This document shows positions 24,262 to 32,548 of a stretch of 40,973 nt of DNA, in pieces. The notes under the pieces were generated by a model. The model worked only from the letters and a program-made list of their open reading frames with translations. It had not been told where the DNA came from and did not search any database. Within the stretch, counting starts at the first letter, position 1; each line of letters starts with the position of its first letter. The stretch is from positions 1 to 40,973 of the forward strand of contig JBGSTC010000013.1 of NCBI GenBank assembly GCA_041736705.1. The letters run 5' to 3'. A program made the translations under genes and the position numbers. The DNA comes from GWE2-51-13 sp041736705 (GTDB taxonomy: Bacteria; Bacillota_I; Bacilli_A; Erysipelotrichales; Erysipelotrichaceae).

Positions 24262-25073
24262 TGAACCTCTTCCTCTTGGTAGATGTTTTCCCCGCTGAAA
24301 ATCTCAATCATTTCTTTGTATAAGGCGTCTTGGATCTCACGGCGTTGCGTCGGACGCAGATCGTCGGGATCCGTATTGAACATATAGTTTTCAAGGTCGA
24401 TGTGGTTGATCATCATCTTGGTATGGAAAAGGTTGGTATGGTAGACGTTCACATCCAGCGCGTCGTAGCGCTTCAGTGTCTTCTTGTCGATGAAGTTCTG
24501 GATCGAGGTGATGTCGTGGTCGATGAAGAATTTCTTCCCTTCCAGATTGCGCGTGAAACCCCGTACGCGGTAGTCGATCGTGATGATGTCCGAATCGAAA
24601 CTGCCGATCAGATAATCCAGGGCTTTGAGCGGTGAAATGCGTCCGCAGGTCGAAACATCGATGTCGACCCGAAAGGTCGAGATGTTCTGATCGGGATGAT
24701 GTTCGGGATAGGTGTGCACGGTCACATGGCTCTTGTCCAGGTGGGCGAGGATGGTACGCGGCGTGACGTCCCCGCTCATGTTGAGCGAAGGGTCTTTCAA
24801 TTGTTCCTCGACCGGCTCTTCGCTGATCAAGACCGTGACGCTGGCGCCTTGCGGATCGTAATCCTGCTTGGCGATGTTGAGGACGTGGGCGCCGATGATT
24901 TCGGTGACGTCGCAGAGGATCTTGGTCAGACGCGCCGAATTGTATTGTTCGTCGATGTAGGTCAGGTAGTCCTTGTGTTCCCTCTCGCTCTTGGCGTAGC
25001 AGATATCGTAGATGTTGAAACTCAATGTTTTCGTCAAGTTATTGAATCCGTAAAGAGCGATTTTCTTGTTCAT
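24258..25073 (-). CDS. speD: S-adenosylmethionine decarboxylase proenzyme, long (E. coli-type) form
   Basis: A 271-residue proenzyme that cleaves itself to give a pyruvoyl cofactor and then decarboxylates SAM to supply aminopropyl groups. The self-cleavage site is Lys114-Ser115 in DKSHVTVHTYPE. The protein has the length of E. coli SpeD, rather than the roughly 120-residue form of Bacillus and Thermotoga. GGAGGG lies nine bases before the ATG at 25073; an in-frame GTG two codons upstream is too close to it. It is the first gene of the polyamine operon, behind a good promoter. Confidence 0.9.
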   Translation of the reverse strand: MNKKIALYGFNNLTKTLSFNIYDICYAKSEREHKDYLTYIDEQYNSARLTKILCDVTEIIGAHVLNIAKQDYDPQGASVTVLISEEPVEEQLKDPSLNMSGDVTPRTILAHLDKSHVTVHTYPEHHPDQNISTFRVDIDVSTCGRISPLKALDYLIGSFDSDIITIDYRVRGFTRNLEGKKFFIDHDITSIQNFIDKKTLKRYDALDVNVYHTNLFHTKMMINHIDLENYMFNTDPDDLRPTQRREIQDALYKEMIEIFSGENIYQEEEVQ

Positions 25074-25108
25074 TTCCACAAACCCTCCTGTTTATCAATG
25101 CGAAACAA

Positions 25109-25136
25109 ATTATACAGTATTATTAAAATTCCGCAA
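25109..25136 (-). promoter_or_regulatory. Promoter of the polyamine operon
   Basis: TTGCGG (25131-25136), 16 bp, TATAAT (25109-25114) on the minus strand, about 35 bases upstream of the speD start. Confidence 0.7.
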
Positions 25137-25185
25137 CCCTTTTCCCTTGATTTCACCAACTTTTTCACCCCCGGATTCCTCCAGT

Positions 25186-25211
25186 AAAAAAGCCTCGTCC
25201 AAGAGGCTTTT
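25186..25211 (-). terminator. Terminator of the thiol-redox operon
   Basis: AAAAGCCTC and GAGGCTTTT pair over nine bases with a GTCCAA loop, then T6 on the minus strand, seven bases after the stop of the thioredoxin-CcdA gene. Confidence 0.88.
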
Positions 25212-25217
25212 CGCGCA

Positions 25218-26408
25218 TTAATAAAAGTTGAGTTGCAACCACGCCGGCTTCAAAATCATCAGTAATCCGATCAGGACCATGATGATCCCGCCGACCAGAT
25301 GCGACCATTTCCCGTACTTCGTGGAGATGCCGGTCAAGGTCATCGTCTTCATGGCGATGAAGAACACCAACAAGTCGTCCAAGAGGAAGAACAGGATATA
25401 AAGCAGGAGATAGCCGACATATTGGAAGGCATCGAGGTTCTGCAACGCCAAAATCTGGGTGAAGATGACCGGGAACCCCGCCGAACAGAGCAGTTCGATG
25501 AAATTGACGGACAAGGCCAAGCCCATGATGCCCAGGATCGCCAGGTAGAACACCGGTTGGTTGGAGATCGACAGGACTTTCTTCTTCAGTTTCTTGCGCT
25601 TGTCGTCGTCGACGACTTCGCACCCGTCGTCGGGTGTTTTCAAGAACGAGCGGAAATTGAAGATTCCGCCGACGATCGCGACCGCCCCGATGGCGAAGCG
25701 GACATAGGAGATCGATCCGAAAAACACGGTGATGTTGAGCCAGGAGAGCATGAAGAGGAAATACATCGCGGCGGAGGTGATTAAGAACGCTCCCCCCAGG
25801 ATCCACATTTTCTTGCGATCTTCCATACGGAACAACATGCCGATCAAGAAAAGCAAAGTCCACATGGCACAAGGGTTGAATCCGTCGAGGATGCCCAAAA
25901 CGATCGCGACCAGAGGGATGGATACGGTCGCCATGTCCACGGTGCCGAAGAACGGAAGCGTGACGGTCGAACCGCCGGTGTAGTCGACCGTCCCCGTACC
26001 GGGTTTGACGATCCCCAACATTTCGCCGACCAGGTCGCGGACCGGGTTTTCCTTGGTGTCCGCGATCGCATCGAGGATGGTTTGATCGGTGATGCCTTCG
26101 GTGAATCCCGAGATGCGGTATCTTCCGATCAACACGAAAGGAACGGTCTTGATGGGAGCCCCGATCAGATCGCCGACTTTCTTCATCAATTCCCGGTTCG
26201 CTTCGTTTTCGATGACTTCGTAGCGATGGAATTCAAGGGTCGGATCCTCTTCTCCAAGCTCGTTCAGGAACACTTCCTGGTTGGCGCAATGGATGCAGGT
26301 TTCCGAGTAAAAGACATAGATATGGAGTTTCGCGGGGGCTTCCTCGGCCGATACCGGCAAAAGAAACGCGAACAGCAATAATCCGATGAATAGGATCCGT
26401 TTAATCAT
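25218..26408 (-). CDS. Secreted thioredoxin-like domain fused to a CcdA/DsbD-type membrane domain
   Basis: A 396-residue membrane protein. A signal peptide or anchor (1-21) leads to an extracytoplasmic thioredoxin-like domain with SETCIHC (Cys38, Cys41), followed from about residue 160 by a polytopic CcdA-type domain. The two membrane cysteines expected for electron transfer are Cys180 in FNPCAMW and Cys308 in ELLCSAGFP. The chain should carry electrons from cytosolic thioredoxin through the membrane to the outer CxxC domain, as DsbD does in one protein. The small thioredoxin gene directly upstream (8-base overlap) is a likely cytosolic donor. Confidence 0.87.
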   Translation of the reverse strand: MIKRILFIGLLLFAFLLPVSAEEAPAKLHIYVFYSETCIHCANQEVFLNELGEEDPTLEFHRYEVIENEANRELMKKVGDLIGAPIKTVPFVLIGRYRISGFTEGITDQTILDAIADTKENPVRDLVGEMLGIVKPGTGTVDYTGGSTVTLPFFGTVDMATVSIPLVAIVLGILDGFNPCAMWTLLFLIGMLFRMEDRKKMWILGGAFLITSAAMYFLFMLSWLNITVFFGSISYVRFAIGAVAIVGGIFNFRSFLKTPDDGCEVVDDDKRKKLKKKVLSISNQPVFYLAILGIMGLALSVNFIELLCSAGFPVIFTQILALQNLDAFQYVGYLLLYILFFLLDDLLVFFIAMKTMTLTGISTKYGKWSHLVGGIIMVLIGLLMILKPAWLQLNFY

Positions 26409-26661
26409 GGAAGACTTCCTCTTTGAGTTCTAAGGCGGTACGTTCGCCGACGATGCGTCGGATTTCCTTCCCATCCTCATCTAGAACGATGAAGACGGGT
26501 AATGTTTTTCCGACGGTATAGGGTGCGACTTTCTCTTCGTCGAAATCCAGATCCAGGATTTCAAACGAATAGCGCGCGGTCACTTCTTTCAATTCACGAA
26601 GACGCTTATGGACGATGAGACAAGCCGGACACCAGGTCGCGGAGATCATGACGACTTTCAT
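26401..26661 (-). CDS. Small thioredoxin-family protein
   Basis: An 86-residue thioredoxin-fold protein with the redox motif TWCPACL near residue 11 and the cis-proline context KTLPVFIVLD. It has no signal peptide, so it is cytosolic. It starts just past the cysteine-desulfurase reading frame and overlaps the CcdA fusion gene by 8 bases. In this setting it probably passes electrons to the membrane CcdA domain or reduces persulfide from the desulfurase. Confidence 0.85.
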   Translation of the reverse strand: MKVVMISATWCPACLIVHKRLRELKEVTARYSFEILDLDFDEEKVAPYTVGKTLPVFIVLDEDGKEIRRIVGERTALELKEEVFHD

Positions 26662-26662
26662 A

Positions 26663-27770
26663 TCAACGAGCCGCCAGTTCTTTCAAGGCTTCGATCAATT
26701 GTTCGAGTTCGTCCTCGTTGGTCAGATGGGAGAGGCTGATGCGGATGCTGGAGGTCGCGCGGGCTTCATCCTTGGTGATCGCATGGACTGAACGGGAGAA
26801 TCCTTCCTTCCCGCTGCAAGCGCTGCGCGCCGTGAGATAAATCCCCTTCTCGCTCAACCGTTCCACCGTCTCGTCCGAATCCTTGCCCAGGAGGCTAAGA
26901 TTGAGGATGTGGGGGGATGCCGTAGCGATTGGTGTTAAAGGTGATCGAGGGGATTTCGCCCAAGGCTTCGCGAAGTCTGTCGTTGATCCGTTTAACTTGA
27001 TCGTATCGATTCGATTCGTCAAGGGTAAATAGTTCGACCGCTTTGGCCGCCGCCGCCACGAAGGACACCGCGGGGGTTCCGGATCGCACGTTGGTCAAAC
27101 TCTTTCCCCCATGGATCAAGGGGATCAGTTCCAAGCCGATGTTGCGGATCAATCCGCCGATCCCTTTGGGACCGTAGAACTTATGGACGCTGAACGAGAC
27201 AAGGTCGAACGCGTTAAGGTCGATGGGGCATTTCCCGATCGCCTGGGTCGCATCGCAATGAAACAACACGCCTTTTTCATGGGCGATCAGCGCGGCTTCT
27301 TCGACCGGTTGACGGATCCCCGTCTCGCTGTCGACCGCCACCAAGCTCACCAGGCAGGTATCTTCACGGATCAATGACGCAAGCGAATCCAGATCATAGC
27401 GTCCGTTTTCATCCAAGCTCACGAAATCCAGATCATAGCCCTGACGCATCAGATGGGTCAGAGGGGCGACGACGGAGGAATGTTCGATCAAGGATGTAAC
27501 GATGTGTTTCTTTTCGGGCAACTTACTCGCAACCCCTTTGATCGCCAGGTTATTGGACTCGGAAGCGCCCGAGGTAAAGACGATTTCCTTTTGGATCAAG
27601 CCGAAACGCGACTGGATCGATTGGATTCGTTCATCCAAAAAAGCCCGGGATTTCCGTCCAAGAGCGTGGGAAGCATTGGGGTTGGCTACATAATCGCGGT
27701 CCGCCTCCGACAAAGCTTGTGAAACTTCAGGGTCGCATGGCGTGGTCGCGCTGTAATCGAAATAGGGCAT
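26663..27770 (-). pseudogene. Cysteine desulfurase (NifS/IscS family), split by a one-base frameshift
   Basis: A PLP-dependent enzyme that mobilises sulfur from cysteine, in two frames. The first frame (27770 to 26895) gives 290 residues with FDYSATTPCDPEV, SGASESNNLAIKG and the PLP lysine in SVHKFYGPKG. It then runs off into GIPPHPQS and stops. The second frame, ending at 26663, continues the family with SPHILNLS, the catalytic cysteine in TARSACSG and a normal C-terminus. The join is a run of six C (six G at 26911-26916 on the plus strand); with five, the frames join as GIPHILNLS into a 368-residue protein of usual length. Sequencing error, recent mutation or frameshifting at CCC-C are the options. 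Otherwise it looks uneroded. Confidence 0.85.
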
Positions 27771-27790
27771 AGAATCACCTTCCGGCTTTC

Positions 27791-27799
27791 ATTGTATCA
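27791..27799 (-). promoter_or_regulatory. Extended -10 of the cysteine desulfurase operon
   Basis: TGA-TACAAT on the minus strand, about 20 bases before the start codon. The -35 region is not convincing. Confidence 0.5.
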
Positions 27800-27856
27800 C
27801 AATCGACTTACTTTTCGTTCGTCCGACACTCTTTTCACCTGCTTTTCAAGGTGTGG

Positions 27857-27883
27857 AAAAAAAGGAATCCTTGAGGATCCCTT
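27857..27883 (-). terminator. Terminator of the M23 peptidase gene
   Basis: AAGGAATCC-TTGA-GGATCCCTT pairs over nine bases with one G-U, followed by T7 on the minus strand. Confidence 0.85.
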
Positions 27884-27889
27884 ATGGTT

Positions 27890-29038
27890 TTAGATGTAAT
27901 CCCAGGGACTCATGTAGTTCCCGTTCTTGATGACCCCGAAGTGCAGGTGGTTCCCCGTACTGTATCCGGTCGACCCGACCTGTCCGATCTTGGTTCCGAC
28001 ATTGACGCTTTGCCCGACTTTCACCAAAGTTCTGGAGAGGTGGAGATAGGTCGTTTGAAGTCCGTTGCCATGGCTGATCGTGATGTAATAACCGCGCAGG
28101 TTGGTGTAGCTGACGGTTGTGACCGTCCCCGAGGCGTAGGAGTAGACCGAAGACCCATAGGCGGCGGCGATGTCGATACCGGTATGGAAGGCCTTCTTCC
28201 CTGAAATCGGATCGGTGCGCCATCCGAAATTACTGGTTAGGCGACCGGAGGAAACGACGCCGAAATTCGAAGAACTGATCCGCACCAGGGTGCGTTTGGT
28301 GCCGACTTTGACGACGGCTCCGACCGGCGCGACGATTTCTTTTTCGGTGACCACGGTTACGGTCTTCTCATACCCGTTCTCCATGACGATGTCGTAGGTC
28401 ACATCCTTCTCCCCTTCGACACCCTTCTTCATGACGATGCGCTGCGTCGCCAACAAGCTCTTGTCTTGGACGTATTGGGTCGTGTATTCGACCGGTTCGC
28501 GAAGCGTCGTCTGAAGTTTCACTTCGACGTCCAACACGGGGTTCATCGGTTCGAACAGCAATTGGTTGCCGGCCCAGATCTTATCCGGGTTGATCTGCGG
28601 GTTCAGCATGATGATGCGGGACAATTTGATGTCGTTGGCGATCGCGATGTCCCAGAGGGTATCGCCGCTTTTGACCGTATAGTAAACCGCCGGCACTTCG
28701 ACGGCGTAAAGCATTTGCTCCGCCGCTTCCATGCTCATGAATTCTTCTTTTTCGACCTTCACTTCTTCGACAACGACACTCTGCGTGAAGTCGACGCCGA
28801 CGATTTTCGCCTGTTCGCCGATCCCGGTCATGTAGGAAGCACGGTATTTCTCGATCGCGTCGGCCAAAGCGGTCTTGTCTTCGACGACAAACCAGGGTTC
28901 CCCGTCGACAGTTAAACGATAGCCCTTCACCAACAGACTTTCTTTATAGGCGTTGGTCGCCAGATTGGTCAGGAAGGCTCCGACGATCACCACGAGAACG
29001 AGGATGACAGGTGCCCTAAGTTTTCTCTTCAATTTCAT
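27890..29038 (-). CDS. LysM-G5-M23 cell-wall endopeptidase
   Basis: A 382-residue membrane-anchored wall protein. A transmembrane anchor (about 9-27) is followed by a spacer, a LysM domain (119-163, YYTVKSGDTLWDIA to NQLLFEP) for glycan binding, a G5-like domain (172-248), and an M23 peptidase domain (264-382). Zinc and catalytic residues are visible as His285 and Asp289 in FHTGIDIA, His333 in YLHLS, and His364-x-His366 in NHLHFG. It should cut peptide cross-links during growth or division outside the membrane. The start at 29038 has GAGGTAC before it; an upstream in-frame start at 29116 lies inside the leader. It has its own strong promoter and terminator. Confidence 0.93.
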   Translation of the reverse strand: MKLKRKLRAPVILVLVVIVGAFLTNLATNAYKESLLVKGYRLTVDGEPWFVVEDKTALADAIEKYRASYMTGIGEQAKIVGVDFTQSVVVEEVKVEKEEFMSMEAAEQMLYAVEVPAVYYTVKSGDTLWDIAIANDIKLSRIIMLNPQINPDKIWAGNQLLFEPMNPVLDVEVKLQTTLREPVEYTTQYVQDKSLLATQRIVMKKGVEGEKDVTYDIVMENGYEKTVTVVTEKEIVAPVGAVVKVGTKRTLVRISSSNFGVVSSGRLTSNFGWRTDPISGKKAFHTGIDIAAAYGSSVYSYASGTVTTVSYTNLRGYYITISHGNGLQTTYLHLSRTLVKVGQSVNVGTKIGQVGSTGYSTGNHLHFGVIKNGNYMSPWDYI

Positions 29039-29127
29039 ATGTACCTCGATCGTTCCCTGAACGCAACTTCGATCCGACGTCGTTGAATCGAAATTCTTTG
29101 TGAAAAATCCGCCCACTTCTCGCGACG

Positions 29128-29156
29128 ATTATAGCAGAAGTTTTCCAAACTGACAA
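29128..29156 (-). promoter_or_regulatory. Strong promoter of the M23 peptidase gene
   Basis: TTGTCA (29151-29156), 17 bp, TATAAT (29128-29133) with a TGC extension. The leader to the ATG is about 80 bases; no obvious regulatory fold is seen in it. Confidence 0.85.
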
Positions 29157-29219
29157 CCTGTTGCCCTTATCTTGTGTCAGATAGAGGTAAATATCTCAGA
29201 TTCCTTCACAAATCAAGCC

Positions 29220-29540
29220 TTATCGGACCACGACCGCCGTACCGCTGGCGGTGACCATCAGCATGTTTCCACCCTGTCCAAGCACTTCATAGTCGATGTC
29301 GACCCCGATGACGGCGTTGGCGCCCAGCGCGATGGCGCGGCGTTCCATCTCCATCAGCGCGTTTTCACGCGCTTCGATCAGTTCACCTTCATACGATCCC
29401 GATCGTCCGCCGAAGAAATTGGAGAAGGAGGCGGCGATGTCCTTGACGAAGTCCACGCCGGAAACCACTTCCCCGAAAACGATGCCTTTGTATTCAACGA
29501 TGGATTTCCCTTCGATCGAAGGCGTGGTGGTTAGGATCAT
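29220..29540 (-). CDS. YbjQ/UPF0145 family protein
   Basis: A 106-residue protein of the YbjQ (UPF0145) family, annotated elsewhere as a putative heavy-metal-binding domain that forms ring-shaped oligomers; its cellular role is not established. Family features are LTTTPSIEGKSI at the N-terminus, the VVSGVDFVKDI strand-turn, and the ALGANAVIGVDIDYE core. It sits 54 bases behind hflX in the same direction, with a weak hairpin between. No metal genes are in this immediate neighbourhood. Confidence 0.83.
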   Translation of the reverse strand: MILTTTPSIEGKSIVEYKGIVFGEVVSGVDFVKDIAASFSNFFGGRSGSYEGELIEARENALMEMERRAIALGANAVIGVDIDYEVLGQGGNMLMVTASGTAVVVR

Positions 29541-29567
29541 GTTCCCCTCCTGCGCAGGATTGCGACT

Positions 29568-29589
29568 GAAAAGGACCCGAAAAGGTCCT
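29568..29589 (-). terminator. Weak terminator or attenuator between hflX and ybjQ
   Basis: AGGACC and GGTCCT form a 6-bp stem, but only four T follow on the minus strand, so readthrough into ybjQ is likely. Confidence 0.4.
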
Positions 29590-29594
29590 GGTTT

Positions 29595-30848
29595 TCATTG
29601 GTTGACGATTCTGAAGAAAATACGGTAGGCCGCCAATTTATCCGGGCTTCCGCTGACTTGGACCAAGGTGCCCGTTTCCGTTTCCGTCATCGACAAGATC
29701 CTGAATTCACTGCGGATCTTACTGATGAGGTTCTGGTTCTCAAAGGGGATGAACAATTGGACCTGGATTTCGCTGAGCGATAGTTGACGTTCGACCGCCG
29801 AGATCAATTCTTCCATCCCGGTCCCGAACTTTGCGGAAATGCGTACGCCGTCCACGGGGACATCGAAACAGGACTTGTCGGTCTTGTTGAAGACATTGAT
29901 CATCGGGATATCCCCCGCCCCGATTTCCTTGATGGTCGCCAGGGTGATTTCGGCTTGCTTCATGGCATCGGGATGCGCCGCGTCGATGACGTGCAGGAGG
30001 ATGTCGGCTTCCAGGATTTCTTCCAACGTGGATCGGAACGCCTTGATGAGTCCGTGGGGCAGATGGGAAACGAAGCCGACCGTATCGGTCAAGACGATGT
30101 TCTTCCCGTTGCGCAAAGACAAACCGCGGCTGGCGGTATCCAAGGTGGCGAAAAGCATGTCCTTGGTTTCCGCGAACTTACTCTCCTTTTCATCGAGGAA
30201 TTTGATGAACGCGTTCATCAGGGTCGATTTCCCCGCATTGGTATAGCCGACCAACGCGATGTTGGGCAAATCTTTCTTAAGTCGTTGTTTCCGTTGGGTT
30301 TGGCGTTGGATTTCCATGATGCGCAGTTCTTCCTGCAGGTCCTGGATCCGTGATTTCAGATGACGCCGGTTGATTTCGATCTGGCTTTCGCCCGATCCGC
30401 GATTACGTGATCCGCCGCCCTGCTGTCTTCCCGCGAATGATCCGTGACGGGTGTTGCTGCGGGGGAGCTGATAGGTCAGCTCCGCGACTTGGACTTGCAG
30501 TTTCGCTTCGCGCGTCTTGGCGCGCTGTTCGAAGATGCGCAGGATCAACTGGGTGCGATCCAAGATCGTCACCGGCAGCCGTTCTTCCAGGTTGCGCAGT
30601 TGCGATCCGCTGAGTTCGTCGTTAAAAATCACGACGTCGGCTTTTTGCGCCTCGATCGCTTGGGTTAACTCTTCCAGTTTCCCGCTTTTCACATAGGTCG
30701 GCGAAGCGGTGGATGCGGCCTTTTGCGTCAGGGTCTGGGCGACCGTGATGTCGCAGGCTTCCGCCAAGGCTTCCGTTTCGCGGATTTCCTGTTCGAAATC
30801 CTTACGTTCCGGTGTTTCCAAAGCGACAAGGATGGCAATGGGTTTCAT
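29595..30848 (-). CDS. hflX: Ribosome-associated GTPase HflX
   Basis: A 417-residue GTPase that binds the 50S subunit and splits stalled 70S ribosomes under stress. The N-terminal HflX domain contains VFNDELSGSQLRNLE-type and TILDRTQLIL segments and the glycine-rich linker SFAGRQQGGGS. The G domain has G1 GYTNAGKST near 207, G3 DTVGF, and G4 NKTD. A C-terminal domain completes the usual length. Eighteen bases separate it from murB upstream, so it is in the NYN-murB-hflX operon. Confidence 0.94.
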   Translation of the reverse strand: MKPIAILVALETPERKDFEQEIRETEALAEACDITVAQTLTQKAASTASPTYVKSGKLEELTQAIEAQKADVVIFNDELSGSQLRNLEERLPVTILDRTQLILRIFEQRAKTREAKLQVQVAELTYQLPRSNTRHGSFAGRQQGGGSRNRGSGESQIEINRRHLKSRIQDLQEELRIMEIQRQTQRKQRLKKDLPNIALVGYTNAGKSTLMNAFIKFLDEKESKFAETKDMLFATLDTASRGLSLRNGKNIVLTDTVGFVSHLPHGLIKAFRSTLEEILEADILLHVIDAAHPDAMKQAEITLATIKEIGAGDIPMINVFNKTDKSCFDVPVDGVRISAKFGTGMEELISAVERQLSLSEIQVQLFIPFENQNLISKIRSEFRILSMTETETGTLVQVSGSPDKLAAYRIFFRIVNQ

Positions 30849-30866
30849 CAGGATTCCCCTCTTTCG

Positions 30867-31748
30867 TTAGTCGATGACCTTCCATTCGAGCTGAAGGTCG
30901 ATATCGAAGCGTTCTTTCACGCGTTTCATGCATTCGTTCACTAAATCCAAGACGTCTTTCTGACTTGCTTTGCCCAGGTTGACGATGAATCCCGGATGTT
31001 TGTCGGACACTTGCGCATCCCCGATCCGATAGCCTCTCAACCCGGTTTCCTCGAACAGTTTCCAGACATAGTAGGTTACCCCGTCCTTGGTCGGTCGCTT
31101 GAAGACCGACCCCGCATTGGGATAGTTCCTGGGCTGTTTACGATATCTTTCCCGCTTGTACTCCAACACTTTTTCCAAGCTTTTCATGCTTTCACCCGGC
31201 GGCGTGCGAAGTCCGCAGGCGAGGACGACCGCCCCTTTTTCTTCCAGTTTCGAGCGGCGATAACCGAAGAACTCCGGATCAGGATCGATCCGTTTGAATT
31301 CATCCGAAGCCGGATGATACACGTCGATCCAGTTCACGTACATCCCGATCGTGTATTCGAACTGACCGGCGTTCATGATCAAGGCGCCGCCGACGGTCCC
31401 CGGGATGTCTTCAGCGAACTCATAGCCGCCGATGCTCTGTTCGATGCAGAACCAGGCTAAGCGGTCCAGCGTGACCCCGGCTTCAGCCACCATTTCCCCG
31501 TTTTCAAGACGGAGGTTGCCGGCGTTGGAAGTGACGATGAAGGCATAGGAGTCGTCGTAGTAGGCTTTGGCGAGAAGGATGTTCGCGCCTCTCCCGATCA
31601 GCACCCGGGTTTTGTCCTTGGTCTGGATCAAGGCTTGTTTGAAGGCTTCCTGGGAGAAAGGTAAATAGAGGTTGGACGCAACCGCGTCCAACCCGAGTGT
31701 GTTGTATCGCTTCAGTGAAGCGTCATGGAGGAGAAACAACTCATTCAT
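30867..31748 (-). CDS. murB: UDP-N-acetylenolpyruvoylglucosamine reductase
   Basis: A 293-residue FAD enzyme that makes UDP-MurNAc, an early committed step of peptidoglycan synthesis in the cytosol. FAD contacts include LIGRGANILL and the EFAEDIPGTVGGALIMNAG-type loop around residue 115; the substrate tyrosine/arginine region is FGYRRSKL, and the catalytic serine lies in NAGSVFKRP. The C-terminal HPGFIVNLGKAS is typical. Start 31748 is inside the end of the NYN gene (8-base overlap); the longer open frame begins inside that gene and is not supported. Its presence shows the organism builds a wall. Confidence 0.92.
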   Translation of the reverse strand: MNELFLLHDASLKRYNTLGLDAVASNLYLPFSQEAFKQALIQTKDKTRVLIGRGANILLAKAYYDDSYAFIVTSNAGNLRLENGEMVAEAGVTLDRLAWFCIEQSIGGYEFAEDIPGTVGGALIMNAGQFEYTIGMYVNWIDVYHPASDEFKRIDPDPEFFGYRRSKLEEKGAVVLACGLRTPPGESMKSLEKVLEYKRERYRKQPRNYPNAGSVFKRPTKDGVTYYVWKLFEETGLRGYRIGDAQVSDKHPGFIVNLGKASQKDVLDLVNECMKRVKERFDIDLQLEWKVID

Positions 31749-32517
31749 CGTGTTCGACGTTCTGTTTGATGCGAACGTACTTGTGGGTGATGTTGGGGTT
31801 GGAGGTCTTGCGGGACTGGACTTCAAAGCCTTTCAAAGAATTGATCAGCGGGGTCAGTTTCTGATAGCCGTAGTTGCGTGAATCGAAATCCGGATAACGC
31901 TTGTTCAATACGTTGCCGATCTCACCCAAAAACGCCCAGCCGTCATCGTCGGAATTGTCGTTGATGATGGTCTTGATGGTTTCGATCAGTTCTTTCTGTG
32001 AAGCCATCCCGCTCTTTTCCTTGATGCCGTTCTTCTTTTCGATCTTTTCCTTCGGATCCGCCGTTCCCGACGCATCGGTGGGGTTCAATAAGACTTCGAG
32101 GTACTTGAATTTCTCGCACGCCGCGATGAACGCGGTCGGCGTCTTCTTCTCGCCCATGCCCAGGACGTATTTCCCGGATTCACGCAGACGGCTCGCCAAG
32201 CGGGTGAAGTCGCTGTCGGAGGATACGATGCAGAAGCCGTCCACGTTTTGCGAATAGAGGATGTCCATCGCATCGATGATCAAGGCGGCGTCGGTCGCGT
32301 TCTTCCCGGTGGTGTAGGCGTATTGCTGGATGGGGGAAATGGAATAGTCCAATAACAACGCTTTCCAACTGGCGAACTGCGGTTTGGTCCAATCCCCGTA
32401 AATCCGTTTATAGGTCGGAGTTCCATGATTCGAAACTTCGTTGAAAATCGCTTTCACATATTTGTCGCTCACATTGTCCGCATCGATCAAGACGGCGATC
32501 CGTAAATCTTTTTCCAT
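31741..32517 (-). CDS. NYN-domain ribonuclease with C-terminal LOTUS/OST-HTH domain
   Basis: A 258-residue protein with an N-terminal NYN (PIN-like) nuclease domain, residues 1-150, and a C-terminal LOTUS/OST-HTH RNA-binding domain, about 175-252. The acidic metal site is in VLIDADN, KNATDAALIID and SSDSDFTRL. A polar lysine-rich linker joins the two. The LabA/YacP-like class is thought to act on RNA; the target is unknown. Its end overlaps murB, and an extended -10 lies just upstream, so it heads the NYN-murB-hflX(-ybjQ) operon. Confidence 0.87.
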   Translation of the reverse strand: MEKDLRIAVLIDADNVSDKYVKAIFNEVSNHGTPTYKRIYGDWTKPQFASWKALLLDYSISPIQQYAYTTGKNATDAALIIDAMDILYSQNVDGFCIVSSDSDFTRLASRLRESGKYVLGMGEKKTPTAFIAACEKFKYLEVLLNPTDASGTADPKEKIEKKNGIKEKSGMASQKELIETIKTIINDNSDDDGWAFLGEIGNVLNKRYPDFDSRNYGYQKLTPLINSLKGFEVQSRKTSNPNITHKYVRIKQNVEHDE

Positions 32518-32536
32518 AGAGTACCTCGTTTTTCTT

Positions 32537-32545
32537 ATTATACCA
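32537..32545 (-). promoter_or_regulatory. Extended -10 promoter of the NYN-murB-hflX operon
   Basis: TGG-TATAAT on the minus strand in the gap after tcdA. A TTGAAG lies 15 bp upstream, inside the tcdA end. Confidence 0.6.
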
Positions 32546-32548
32546 TGT

